64,000 nt of DNA from Chryseobacterium candidae (GCF_004916905.1 NZ_SDLV01000012.1:1-64000); one strand, 5' to 3'; shown: positions 16,545 through 25,579, counted from the first letter of the stretch. The notes: generated by a model from the sequence alone, not told the origin. Made by a program: numbers and translations.

Positions 16545-16787
16545 TTATAGTGCAGCTACATTTTTATTAAAGAAATCTTTAAATTTTTTGGTGGTAAGCA
16601 TTTTATCAATGATTTTAAAGACGGTGCTTTTATCTTCTTCGTCGAGCTGTTGAATGAGTTCCATTTGTTCGAGAGTCGATTTATCTTCAATTATAATCTC
16701 TTTAGGAATTATATTTTCATTGTAATTAATGATCTGATCTGTGGTAAGATTAAAAAGTTTAGCCCCCCCGCTCCCGCACGATTGCAT
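16545..16787 (-). pseudogene. Truncated XRE regulator (C-terminal part only)
   Basis: The minus-strand ORF begins in junction-palindrome DNA (the first residues derive from the element at 16774-16794) and continues into LTTDQIINYNENI...MELIQQLDEEDKSTVFKIIDKML, a C-terminal region typical of Chryseobacterium HTH regulators. The helix-turn-helix is missing. Two shorter copies of the same 3' end lie at 13223-13330 and 15195-15260. Confidence 0.65.
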
Positions 16788-16794
16788 CGTGTGG
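16774..16794. repeat. Palindromic junction element
   Basis: Stem ccgcacga/tcgtgtgg preceded by cccgctc, as at 13158-13178. It marks the point where the truncated regulator lost its 5' part. Confidence 0.7.
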
Positions 16795-16810
16795 TGAAGT
16801 TATAATTATA

Positions 16811-16836
16811 AAACCACTGCTCCAGCAGTGGTTTTT
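16811..16836. terminator. Terminator of the XRE gene at 16849-17253
   Basis: Stem aaaccactgc/gcagtggttt, loop tcca, with a T run on the plus side and A/T-rich on the minus side. Confidence 0.6.
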
Positions 16837-16848
16837 ATCTTTTATCTC

Positions 16849-17253
16849 TTACTTTTCAAGCAGCTTTTCCAGCCTGCTCATCATTTCATCCTTTTCCTTC
16901 AGCATACGTTCATACAAAGCAATTTTTTCTTCGTGAAGTTGGATAATTTTATCAATAGGATTGATATTTTGTACTTCAATTCTATTATTAAACATTGCAT
17001 TATCTGAAAATGTGCAGGAAATTAGATTCACAGCCTGTTCCTCATCAAAATTCTGAAAAGCTTCTACAGGAATTTTCAGTACTTCGGATATTTTTTCCAG
17101 CAGCTGGTTTTCAATGGTTTCCTTTTGTTCAAGTAAAGAAATTTTCTTTTGGTTCCAGTCTTCGCCCAGATCCATCGCCAATGCTTCCTGCTTGATGCCC
17201 AGCATTTCTCTGAAACGTTTTACATTTCTTCCCTGATGTATTTTGTAGTCCAT
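16849..17253 (-). CDS. XRE-family HTH regulator with C-terminal coiled coil
   Basis: A 134-residue protein. Residues 9-67 form a Cro/C1-type HTH (VKRFREMLGIKQEALAMDLG...KKISLLEQ), followed by a linker and a Glu/Lys/Met-rich coiled coil (residues 100-134). It is analogous to the plus-strand regulator at 4255-4629 and borders the Rhs array on the right. A degenerate 22-bp-unit array lies just upstream of its start. Confidence 0.8.
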   Translation of the reverse strand: MDYKIHQGRNVKRFREMLGIKQEALAMDLGEDWNQKKISLLEQKETIENQLLEKISEVLKIPVEAFQNFDEEQAVNLISCTFSDNAMFNNRIEVQNINPIDKIIQLHEEKIALYERMLKEKDEMMSRLEKLLEK

Positions 17254-17329
17254 TCTTTAATCAATTTGTGAAGACTCAAAGATAATACATTCTGTAAAGT
17301 AAAAGTTAAAAAATATCCGGTAAAATATC

Positions 17330-17790
17330 CTGTTATACCTGTTAAAGTGCCGGGAACTGGTGTATCAACTGTCTTCAGCAGCTTCGGAAGTGTTTTCGGC
17401 TGCTATAGAAAGTGTCTGCAGCTGCTCATTAATTGGTTATAGCCATTTCGTAAACTGCCTGAAGCCATTTAAGAAATGCCTTCACACACTTTGGTAAGTA
17501 TCTCCGGGCACTTTATCAAATAGGTATAGCTATTTTGCAACCGCCTCAAACGTTTTCATAACCTCCTACAGCCTTTTACTCAAGCAGCTGGAGACCGTTT
17601 TAGAACACCCTTCAACCCCTTCGGAAAAGCCTTCAACCCCTTTCTGAACAGTCTCCATACCGTTCTATAAGTCCCTGTCACGCCGTATCCAAGTAGTCGG
17701 AGACCGTTATGTAACACCTTTTAGCCCCTTATATAACCGGGTATAGCCCCTTACCCAAGGGGGTAGAGGGAGTTGGTGAAGGGGGTAACT
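17330..17790. repeat. Degenerate tandem array of about 20 units of 21-23 bp
   Basis: The stretch can be cut into consecutive units of 21-23 bp sharing the outline n-n-n-CC-n-TTT-n-n-n-AA-n-n-n-CC-T. Clear units include those beginning tagccatttcgtaaac, aagccatttaagaaatg, gagaccgttttagaacac, gagaccgttatgtaacac and tagccccttatataacc. Units differ at many positions, so this is an old or rapidly diverging array. No ORF spans it, and spacing is too regular for chance. Confidence 0.65.
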
Positions 17791-17851
17791 CCATTCTCAA
17801 TAATTGGATCTGGTGAATGAAAACAGATCAGTTTAAAATATTTTAATTTCC

Positions 17852-17859
17852 TAACTTTG
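17852..17859 (+). promoter_or_regulatory. Bacteroidota -7 element for map
   Basis: TAACTTTG matches the TAnnTTTG consensus, 26 nt before the ATG. No clear -33 TTTG is seen at the expected spacing. Confidence 0.45.
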
Positions 17860-17885
17860 TAAGAATCAATAATAATCAAATAAAT

Positions 17886-18650
17886 ATGTCAATTACCGGC
17901 GAAGATCAAATGATCGGAATGCAAAAAGTAAGTGAAGCCGTTGCCTATACGCTGAAGAAAATGATGGATTATGCTGAACCCGGCATCACCACAAAAGATC
18001 TTGATGAGTATGGGGCCAAAATTCTTGAAGGTTTCGGGGCAAAATCAGCACCTTATCTGACCTATGGATTCCCGGGCTGGACTTGCATCAGCGTAGATAA
18101 TGAATTCTGCCATGGTATTCCCACAGATCAAAGGATTTTGAAAGAAGGAGATCTGATTAATATTGATGTTTCTGCAGAGTTGGACGGATATTGGGCAGAT
18201 AATGGAGGTTCTTTCGTGATCGGAGAAGATATTCACGGACATCAAAAATTGGTGGAAGCCTCCAAAGATATCCTGAGAAAAGCTATAGACAACATAAAAG
18301 GCGGCGTAAAAATATCAGATATAGGACACTTAATGGAAACAGAAGCAAAGAAAAAAGGTCTTAAAGTCATTAAGAACCTTGCAGGCCATGGAGTAGGAAG
18401 AAGTTTACATGAGCAGCCTGATGAATTACTGAACTACAGAAACCGCTATGATTCCAGACGTTTTAAGAAAAACTCTGTGGTGGCTATTGAAACTTTTATT
18501 TCCACGGATTCCAATCTTGCAGTAGAATTAAATGACGGCTGGACTATGGTAGGCAATAAAGGCGGTTACATGGCCCAGCACGAGCATACCATTGTAATCA
18601 CCGATGGAAAGCCAATCATTTTAACCGAAATGAACGGAATCCTGAATTAA
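17886..18650 (+). CDS. map: Methionine aminopeptidase, type I
   Basis: A 254-residue protein, the normal size for MetAP-I. It removes the initiator Met from nascent proteins in the cytoplasm using a dinuclear metal site. The five metal ligands are all present: Asp94 and Asp105 (NIDVSAELDGYWADNGG), His168 (AGHGVGRSLHE), Glu202 (AIETF) and Glu233 (QHEHT), plus the catalytic His76 (EFCHGIP). Monocistronic here; a TAACTTTG promoter element lies 26 nt upstream. Unlike in many bacteria, it is not in the ribosomal-protein operon, so a second map copy elsewhere is possible. Confidence 0.92.
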   Translation: MSITGEDQMIGMQKVSEAVAYTLKKMMDYAEPGITTKDLDEYGAKILEGFGAKSAPYLTYGFPGWTCISVDNEFCHGIPTDQRILKEGDLINIDVSAELDGYWADNGGSFVIGEDIHGHQKLVEASKDILRKAIDNIKGGVKISDIGHLMETEAKKKGLKVIKNLAGHGVGRSLHEQPDELLNYRNRYDSRRFKKNSVVAIETFISTDSNLAVELNDGWTMVGNKGGYMAQHEHTIVITDGKPIILTEMNGILN

Positions 18651-19056
18651 TTTTATTCAATCCTTTGTAAAGGCAGATATGAATAATCAGGATACCTGAT
18701 CTTATTGGTCATTCTATTGCTGAAAATTCTTTGATTTTCTTACATTTTACAATGAAAATCCTTATCTCCCTGTTTTAAACACAAAATAATTAGTAGTTTT
18801 TTTATTGATGAAGCTTCATCTGATCAGATGGTCGATTCCCTACTTGTTATTTCTTGCCTAAATTCTTACTGTTAAAAACTTTACGTTTATGATCTGTCAA
18901 AAAAAATCATAATCACAGATCGATTTTCCCCATTTTTTGAAAATTTTCAATCACTGTCTCATTGATTAAACGGTTGAAAAAGTAGGGTTTTAACTTGCTA
19001 AACAGCAAATACTTTGTTATATTTATAGAATAAAATCACCTCACAAACTATTTGTT
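18651..19056. other. Intergenic region without recognisable gene
   Basis: About 400 bp of AT-rich sequence between map and the M20 peptidase. No ORF, tRNA or strong hairpin was seen; it presumably contains the promoter of the downstream gene. Confidence 0.5.
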
Positions 19057-20589
19057 ATGAAAAAAATTCTTTTAATCCTGTTAGGAATCATTGTTATTCT
19101 GGCTGCTTTAGTATTGATCAAAACTTACACCTATCCGTTTAAGAAAAATAATACCGGGGCAGGCGAGGGCTGGAAACCGGTAAAAAATGATTCTGCAGTC
19201 ATGAGATTTTCAGGAGGAATAAAAGTGCCAACCGTTTCTACAGGGAGTTTGGGGGAATTCGACTATGCGCCGTTTGAACAGTTCAAATCCTATTTAAAAA
19301 CCTCTTATCCATTAGTCTATCAGAATACCGAAAATGTTGAAGTCAATCAATATGGCTTGGTGTTCAGGCTTAAAGGAAGTAATCCTGCGCTGGAACCCAT
19401 TTTATTCCTTTCCCATATGGATGTTGTGCCTCCCGGAGATGCTGATATAAAGAACAATGAAGAAAATGTATTCCGCCCGGATGATAAACCGCTGGAGCCT
19501 GTTTCAAAAGTTGCTGAAGACTGGGATTTTGCCCCTTTTTCAGGAGCAGTTGCCAATGGAAGAATCTATGGAAGAGGCGCGATAGACATGAAAGGAATGT
19601 TATTCTCTCTAATGGAATCCATGAATTCTATGATTAAAAATAAACAGACTCCACAACGTGATATTTATCTTGCATTCGGTTTTGATGAAGAAGTGGGCGG
19701 AAAAAAAGGAGCAATGCAGATTGCAGATTATTTTAAGAAAAAAGGATTGAAGTTCGATGCCGTTTATGATGAAGGCGGATTAATTATGAGAAAAGGAAAT
19801 GTAGCAGGCATAGACAGAGATGTAGCGGTAGTAGGATGTGCTGAAAAAGGGTTTCTTTCTGCGAAAATAAAAGTAAAAGGTTTGGGCGGGCACTCATCAA
19901 TGCCTCCTATGGAAAGCGCTATCGGAAAAGCAGCTGTTATCATGCAGCGTCTGGAAGATCATCAGATGAAGCCTGTCATCACCCCTTTAATCAAAGAATT
20001 TTTTAATAATATTGGAGGTGAAATGCCTTTTACCACCAGAATGGCACTGGCCAATCAATGGCTTTTAAAACCGGTATTGATCTCCCAGCTTACCAAAAGC
20101 AATACAACCAATGCTTTGGTAAGAACCACAACAGCTTTAACGATGATGAAGGGAAGTGACGGTACCAATGTACTTTCTCCCGAAGTGGAATTTGTTGTCA
20201 ATTTCAGATTACTTCCAGGAAATTCGGTGAAAGATGTAAGAGACCATATTGCTAAAGCCACTGAAGGTTTTGATGTTGAAGTAGAAGAAATTGACAATAC
20301 CAGGGAAGCCTCTGCTATTTCTCCAACCAATACCAAAGCTTTTAAAATAATAGAAGCCGGCGTGAAAGAAATTCATCCCGGAGCCATTGTTACCCCTTAT
20401 CTTACTATGGCTGGAACAGATGCCGGTAAATATGAAATTGTAAGCAAAAATGTCTATAGATTCATGCCGATCAAGATCAACACTGCCGAACAACAGAGCA
20501 TTCACAGCACCAATGAATACCTTAGCATTGAAAACTATCTGAAGATGATTCACTACTTTGAGTACATCATGAAGAATTACGACAGGTAA
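19057..20589 (+). CDS. M20 family metallopeptidase (PM20D1/CPS1-like)
   Basis: A 510-residue protein with an N-terminal hydrophobic anchor (residues 3-22). Zinc-site motifs of the M20 family are in order: SHMDVVPPGD (His120, Asp122), GRGAIDMKG (Asp177, bridging) and FDEEVGG (Glu211 catalytic base, Glu212 ligand), then a dimerisation lid domain with GLGGHSS and a C-terminal AGTDAG segment. Length and the N-terminal anchor match the membrane-bound carboxypeptidase S/PM20D1 branch. It probably cleaves peptides or N-acyl amino acids at the periplasmic face. Monocistronic. Confidence 0.88.
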   Translation: MKKILLILLGIIVILAALVLIKTYTYPFKKNNTGAGEGWKPVKNDSAVMRFSGGIKVPTVSTGSLGEFDYAPFEQFKSYLKTSYPLVYQNTENVEVNQYGLVFRLKGSNPALEPILFLSHMDVVPPGDADIKNNEENVFRPDDKPLEPVSKVAEDWDFAPFSGAVANGRIYGRGAIDMKGMLFSLMESMNSMIKNKQTPQRDIYLAFGFDEEVGGKKGAMQIADYFKKKGLKFDAVYDEGGLIMRKGNVAGIDRDVAVVGCAEKGFLSAKIKVKGLGGHSSMPPMESAIGKAAVIMQRLEDHQMKPVITPLIKEFFNNIGGEMPFTTRMALANQWLLKPVLISQLTKSNTTNALVRTTTALTMMKGSDGTNVLSPEVEFVVNFRLLPGNSVKDVRDHIAKATEGFDVEVEEIDNTREASAISPTNTKAFKIIEAGVKEIHPGAIVTPYLTMAGTDAGKYEIVSKNVYRFMPIKINTAEQQSIHSTNEYLSIENYLKMIHYFEYIMKNYDR

Positions 20590-20639
20590 AAGTCAATAGT
20601 GAATGGTCAATCCGCTGCGCTTGTGAATTTTAATGTAAG

Positions 20640-21640
20640 TTCGTATATTATTAAACGCAGTGTTCGCAAAGCTTTCTATGATGTTAAATTTCTTTCGATC
20701 GCAGAGGCGTTTCACTCAGCAATGTATACAGTAAGTTCTTGGCTGAACGAATTGCCTTTGCGGACAAAATATAAACGTTATCCAAAAAACTTTGCGAACC
20801 TTAGCGTTAATAATGATTGACTATTGATTTTGCATAGCAAAAATTGACTATTGACTTAACAATCTTTCAAATCTTTTCACAAAAAATATAATATGTCAGG
20901 TTTTTAATACACATGCCTATTATTAAACGCAGCGTTCGCAAAGCTTTCTATGATGTTAAATTTCTTTCGATCGCAGAGTCGTTTCACTTAGCAATGTATA
21001 CACTAAGTTCTTGGCTGAACGAAGTGCCCTTGCGAACAAAATATAAACGTTATCCAACAAACCTTGCGAACCTTAGTGTTAACAATGATTGACGATTGAC
21101 TTAACAATCTTTCAAATCTTTTCACAAAAAATATAATATGTCAGGTTTTTAATACACATGCCTATTATTAAACGCAACGTTCGCAAAGCTTTCTATGATG
21201 TTTAATTTCTTTCGATCGCAGAGTCGTTTCACTTAGCAATGTATACACTAAGTTCTTGGCTGAACGAAGTGCCCTTGCGAACAAAATATAAACGTTATCC
21301 AACAAACCTTGCGAACCTTAGTGTTAACAATGATTGACGATTGACTTTGCATAGCAAAAATTGACTATTGACTTAACAATCTTTCAAATCTTTTCACAAA
21401 AAATATAATATGTCAGGTTTTTAATACACATGCCTATTATTAAACGCAGCGTTCGCAAAGCTTTCTATGATGTTAAATTTCTTTCGATCGCAGAGGCGTT
21501 TCACTCAGCAATGTATAAGCTAAGATCCTAGCTGAACGAATTGCCTTTGCGTACAAAATATAAACGTTATCCAACAAACCTTGCGAACCTTAGCGTTAAC
21601 AATGATTGACGATTGACTTTGCGAAGCAAAAATTGACCAT
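20640..21640. repeat. Four-copy tandem array of 245-272-bp units
   Basis: The block attattaaacgcag...ttcgcaaagctttctatgatg starts at 20647, 20919, 21164 and 21435, giving periods of 272, 245 and 271 bp. The 26-27-bp period difference is a segment around tttgcatagcaaaaattgac that is absent after copy 2. Copies are about 90 percent or more identical by eye. Short ORFs in it are not conserved between copies, so it is read as noncoding repeat. Confidence 0.85.
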
Positions 21641-21708
21641 TCACGAACTAAACATCAAAAAACTTTCACAAAAAATATATTGCGTCAAGTTTTGTCGCAT
21701 TACGCATA

Positions 21709-21716
21709 TAGCTTTG
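21709..21716 (+). promoter_or_regulatory. Possible -7 element for the gene at 21738
   Basis: TAGCTTTG fits TAnnTTTG, 22 nt before the chosen ATG. A TTTG lies upstream but only 14 nt away. Confidence 0.35.
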
Positions 21717-21737
21717 TCATATCAAAATTACAGAGCT

Positions 21738-22433
21738 ATGGAATTACCATTTTACTTAAACTTTAACGACTTTGAAAGTAATTATTACGATAACCTTGAA
21801 AAATGGTTTGAAGAATATCATAATACCAGCGAAACAGATTATCTGAAAGCGCTTGCTGAGCTTTACAGGCCCTATGTGTATTATAACTTTGCAGATGATA
21901 TGCTAAAGCCGGATGCCTCCATTGAAGTGAAAGACTGCTTTTTCCCCTATCATGAAAAAATCGGGATCTCTTTCTGTATTGATAGTGAAAACGGAATTTC
22001 CCCATCCAAAGGAATGAATCAGGTATTTGAATTTAAAAATATTTCCATGATGGAGTATGCCCAGCATATTCTGGATAAGATCAATAAATTTTGTTCAAAA
22101 AATGCCCACGCTCTGGATGGCCACAAAAATATTCAGGATTATATTAATAATTACACCATTATTACTTCAATGGAAGGTGTAGGGTATTGTATCAGCTACA
22201 ACCGCCATCAGAAAGCCATTCCTTTTTTGAAGGCATATCTTCCCTACTATGGTCAGACCGTGAATATGGCGGTATACAGAGACTTTCTTTTTTCTGTTGT
22301 TCAGATTGCAGAATTTATAGACCAGAAACTGAAAACAGTACACGCTTTTAAACAGACTATTTATGCACGCTCTAGAGCGGAAGCGAAATTCAACGTACAG
22401 TTGAGCCGTCAGTTTCTCACATTGTGCAACTAA
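21738..22433 (+). CDS. Hypothetical protein
   Basis: 231 residues from the ATG at 21738. The frame is open back to 21606, but that part lies in the repeat array and lacks a promoter, so the internal start (MELPFYLNFNDFE) is preferred. The protein is soluble, acidic and Tyr/Phe-rich, with no signal peptide or membrane span. No family is recognised. It stands alone between the repeat array and a hairpin. Confidence 0.6.
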   Translation: MELPFYLNFNDFESNYYDNLEKWFEEYHNTSETDYLKALAELYRPYVYYNFADDMLKPDASIEVKDCFFPYHEKIGISFCIDSENGISPSKGMNQVFEFKNISMMEYAQHILDKINKFCSKNAHALDGHKNIQDYINNYTIITSMEGVGYCISYNRHQKAIPFLKAYLPYYGQTVNMAVYRDFLFSVVQIAEFIDQKLKTVHAFKQTIYARSRAEAKFNVQLSRQFLTLCN

Positions 22434-22491
22434 AATTTTACACCAAACATTCATACTTAATTATATTGCCGAAAACTTATGTTTTTCAACC

Positions 22492-22523
22492 CAAGATCCC
22501 GGTCAGTAATGAACGGGATCTTG
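22492..22523. terminator. Bidirectional hairpin between convergent genes
   Basis: A perfect 10-bp stem caagatcccg/cgggatcttg between the hypothetical gene and the DUF2490 gene. The T tract is weak on both sides. Confidence 0.55.
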
Positions 22524-22556
22524 TATTAAAAGCTTATAAATAATTACATTATTATA

Positions 22557-23351
22557 CTACCTGCTTTTTCTATAAGGAATATTCCATATCAGATCAGCGG
22601 CCAGATAATGAACACCTCCATGATGAATACTTCTGCTGCCTCTGATGAGGTCATCCATATATCCTATATCTACGATAAAAGGAGAGTTGGAAATCGTAAA
22701 CATATAATAAGCAGCAACACGTATTTCACGATATCCAAACGAACTCCACTCAGCATCCTGCTCATTGAGATGGCTTATAGAAAACAGGGCTTCTGCAGTT
22801 AAGGCCAGTTTCTGATTATTTTTAGGAGATAAGTTATAGGTAAGCTGACTTTTGATACGTGTTCTGAATTGAAAATCTTCCTCTGCTTGATGAAATTCTG
22901 CATCAAAAAACTTCCTGAATTCCTGCCGTATAGTACTTTTAAGTTTCCATTTCCGGCCAGGATCAAAAGTATAGGCATATCTTCCATACATTCTGAATTC
23001 CTGTTCCGTATTTTCCTTAGCATAAGGAGCTGTATTTTCATACTGTGGCTGACGGCGGTAACTTAAAGCATAGCTGTACTGCTGGTGTGGAGCAAAGGAA
23101 TGATAAACTTCATGATTTAAAACAATGATCGCTTGCTTCGAAAACAGATTATGATCATCCGGACTGCTTTTTCTCCCGATGGCTACATAGCTCAAAGCCT
23201 GTTTTTTACCCAAAGAGTCAAGTTGCTGTTTCACTCCGAAGGCTTCCCAGAACGCGTTTTTGGCATCTCCCAATCCAGGTGGGCTGATCTGTGCTTTTAT
23301 CGATGTTCCTATACATCCCAATAAAAATAATGCTGCAAAAAATTTCTTCAT
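22557..23351 (-). CDS. DUF2490 domain outer-membrane protein
   Basis: 264 residues from the start at 23351, chosen because it gives a signal peptide (MKKFFAALFLLGCIGTSIKAQ); the longer frame to 23492 only adds an implausible leader. The mature part alternates short amphipathic strands with aromatic ends and is predicted to be a small beta-barrel, as in DUF2490 proteins of Bacteroidota. It ends RKSR. Function of the family is unknown. Monocistronic. Confidence 0.75.
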   Translation of the reverse strand: MKKFFAALFLLGCIGTSIKAQISPPGLGDAKNAFWEAFGVKQQLDSLGKKQALSYVAIGRKSSPDDHNLFSKQAIIVLNHEVYHSFAPHQQYSYALSYRRQPQYENTAPYAKENTEQEFRMYGRYAYTFDPGRKWKLKSTIRQEFRKFFDAEFHQAEEDFQFRTRIKSQLTYNLSPKNNQKLALTAEALFSISHLNEQDAEWSSFGYREIRVAAYYMFTISNSPFIVDIGYMDDLIRGSRSIHHGGVHYLAADLIWNIPYRKSR

Positions 23352-23702
23352 GCTCAATAGTATGGATAGCTGTTTTACTGTTAATTTTAAATGAATTCGA
23401 AACCATGAAACGGATAAGGATACTGTTGATACGCAGAGAGAATAGTTTGTGATAGCAAAATTAGAAGCTTTGTTCATAGAATGTTTATTCAAAATCTTAT
23501 AATACTGTTTAAAAACAAGACAAAGGAAAGCTCTGATTTTGGATAGAATTAGGAATAAAATCTTCTATAGGAAAAATGAAGGGTTGCAATAATATATTAA
23601 TTGTGGATAAAGTGTGAATAACTCCTTAGTAATTTGTGGAAAAGTCCTTTTGTAGTTTTGGGGGTTGTTGTGTAATTGTTTGATTTTCTATGGTATATGT
23701 GC
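23352..23702. other. Intergenic region upstream of the DUF2490 gene
   Basis: About 350 bp of AT-rich sequence with stop codons in all frames. Nothing is recognised beyond a presumed minus-strand promoter. Confidence 0.4.
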
Positions 23703-23739
23703 AAAAAAATAAATTGCCACAATATAAATACTGTGGCAA
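23703..23739 (-). terminator. Terminator of the gene at 23770-24186
   Basis: Stem ttgccaca/tgtggcaa, followed on the minus strand by a T-rich tract. Confidence 0.65.
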
Positions 23740-23769
23740 AATGGTTTATGGACTTGGTTTATTTACCTG

Positions 23770-24186
23770 TTAATTCTGTCTTACTCCGCACATGGCATCC
23801 CATGTTGTCCAGAAGTGAGCATTGATAGCTCCGATAGGAGGATTTGTACTGTCTGCAACAATTCCTACCATAGAAGCACAGTTGGAGTTACAGCCTATTT
23901 CATTATGACTTCCGGCCTGAGGTGGGATCTGGCGCCATGTACCGGTAGAACCGCTTAATAATTCTACTTTAATTTCAAAGATACCCGAAAGATTGGGAGT
24001 CTGAATCTGTTTGGTAGGATTTTCACTTGAGATGAAATCACTCCAGTCTCCCTGTGAAAAAGTTACACGCCATGTAGAAATCATTTTAGAAGTATCGTTT
24101 TGTGGGGAAAGATACACCCAGAATTGCGCTCCGTTTCCTAGAACCAACTGGCCTGAAGAATTTGCATTTACACTTGTTGATGTCAT
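23770..24186 (-). CDS. Hypothetical beta-rich protein
   Basis: 138 residues, no signal peptide, Ser/Thr/Asn-rich and with Trp and Cys residues in the C-terminal half (GCNSNCASM). The sequence looks like a compact beta-sandwich with strands such as AQFWVYLSP and WRVTFSQGDW. No family is recognised. It has its own terminator and no operon partner. Confidence 0.6.
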   Translation of the reverse strand: MTSTSVNANSSGQLVLGNGAQFWVYLSPQNDTSKMISTWRVTFSQGDWSDFISSENPTKQIQTPNLSGIFEIKVELLSGSTGTWRQIPPQAGSHNEIGCNSNCASMVGIVADSTNPPIGAINAHFWTTWDAMCGVRQN

Positions 24187-24330
24187 ATTGATTTGTTTTT
24201 TAGGTGATTAGATTATATTTCAAAGTAACGAAGAACAAATAATATACTGTAGCGTATAAATTACCAATTATTAAACTGGGTATAAATACTTATGGAATTG
24301 AATGTAGAATAAACCGCGAATCTTAATCAC

Positions 24331-24364
24331 AAAAAAAGCCTGTGCTAATCATTAGCACAGGCTT
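24331..24364 (-). terminator. Terminator of tRNA-Ser
   Basis: Stem aagcctgtgctaat/attagcacaggctt, followed on the minus strand by seven T. Confidence 0.75.
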
Positions 24365-24374
24365 TGGTTTCTTG

Positions 24375-24461
24375 CAGAGAGGAAGGGATTCGAACCCTCG
24401 ATACAGTTACCCGTATACTACCTTTCCAGGGTAGCTCCTTCAACCACTCGGACACCTCTCT
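24375..24461 (-). tRNA. tRNA-Ser (GGA anticodon)
   Basis: 87 nt on the minus strand. Acceptor stem AGAGAGG/CCTCTCT is perfect with discriminator G. The D-arm region contains GAGTGGTTGAAGG, the anticodon stem is CTACC/GGTAG with loop CTGGAAA (anticodon GGA), the variable arm is long as expected for class II tRNA-Ser, and the T-arm has GGTTCGAATCC. CCA is not encoded. A terminator lies just downstream. Confidence 0.95.
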
Positions 24462-24516
24462 TTTTGAGATTGCAAAAATAGTGTATTTTCTGGAATATCC
24501 AAATTATTCTTACAAT

Positions 24517-25533
24517 TTAATCTGTAATTTCTCCACAAAGGCTTCTGGTGAAATTATCAGCAAAGCTTCCGGAGTAACTTGGATTATCAATTAAGTGCAT
24601 GGCTTTGGTGATCGCTGTTTCCGCTGTCATGTCTCTTCCGCTGATGGCTCCGATCCTGGAGAAGATATTACTGTTTTCATACTTTCCGAATGAGATGCCT
24701 CCTGAAATACACTGACTTACCACCACAATTTCGGTTCCATTATCCCGGATTTCCTGAAGGGTTTCCTGCGTTTTGGCACTGCTGAAAATGGTTCCTGAAC
24801 CAAAAACCTGAAGGATTAGAACCTTCATTTTAGGGATTTCTTTGAAGTGGCTTAGATGCATACCTGGGAAAATTCTCCAGAATAAAATATCCTCAGAAAT
24901 ATGTTCATCCACATGAAATTCCACCTCCGGATCACAACGGAACAGGTTATCTTTGATAATATTCAGATGAACTCCGGACTGTCCAAGAATAGGGTAATTC
25001 GGGCTTGAATAGGCATCAAAATACTCCGCAGAATATTTCAACGTTCTGTTTCCTCTTAATAATTTGTACTCAAAGTAAACGGCAACCTCCTGAATCACTG
25101 CTTCGTCATTTTCATAAAGGCTGGCATAATAAAGGCTGGTAAGAAGATTTTCCTTGGCGTCTGTTCTCAGGTCACCAATAGGAAGTTGGGAGCCTGTCAT
25201 AATCACAGGTTTTCTTAATCCTTTTAGCATGAAACTTAATGCTGATGCAGTATAAGACATGGTATCTGTTCCGTGAAGGATCAGGAAGCCGTCATAATCA
25301 TCATAATTTTTTTGAATATAATTGGCGATTACTTTCCATTCTTCAGGCCCCATATCCGAAGAGTCCAGTGGCTTGGCAAAAGGATGAACAAAAACCTCAC
25401 ATTCCATGAGCTTCATTTCAGGCATTTTTTCAAATATATTACCAAAATCAAAAGCACGGAGACTTCCGGTTTCGTAATCTTTTTCCATTCCGATGGTTCC
25501 ACCGGTATAGATGAGCAGGACTTTTCGCTTCAT
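24517..25533 (-). CDS. ansA: Asparaginase, type I (cytosolic)
   Basis: A 338-residue protein that hydrolyses L-asparagine to aspartate and ammonia. The N-terminal active-site motif YTGGTIGM (Thr13) and the second motif LHGTDTMSYTASAL (Thr89, Asp90) are intact, and there is no signal peptide, which fits the type I cytosolic enzyme. A TAATTTTG element at 25580-25587 on the minus strand may be its promoter. It stands alone and is divergent from the TrmH-family gene. Confidence 0.92.
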   Translation of the reverse strand: MKRKVLLIYTGGTIGMEKDYETGSLRAFDFGNIFEKMPEMKLMECEVFVHPFAKPLDSSDMGPEEWKVIANYIQKNYDDYDGFLILHGTDTMSYTASALSFMLKGLRKPVIMTGSQLPIGDLRTDAKENLLTSLYYASLYENDEAVIQEVAVYFEYKLLRGNRTLKYSAEYFDAYSSPNYPILGQSGVHLNIIKDNLFRCDPEVEFHVDEHISEDILFWRIFPGMHLSHFKEIPKMKVLILQVFGSGTIFSSAKTQETLQEIRDNGTEIVVVSQCISGGISFGKYENSNIFSRIGAISGRDMTAETAITKAMHLIDNPSYSGSFADNFTRSLCGEITD

Positions 25534-25579
25534 GTACTGTTTTTAATTAAGAATTGGAGCCCGATTAGGGTTCATAGGT

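Noticed and set aside
17330..17790. Possible CRISPR array
   Set aside because: Units are degenerate throughout with no constant repeat and unique spacers, and no cas gene is near.
20599..20820. 73-residue ORF at the start of the repeat array
   Set aside because: It lies in noncoding repeat DNA and is not kept open in the other copies.
21606..21737. N-terminal extension of the hypothetical gene at 21738
   Set aside because: It falls inside the repeat array; a promoter element lies between the two starts.
23352..23492. N-terminal extension of the DUF2490 protein
   Set aside because: It would precede and bury a clear signal peptide.
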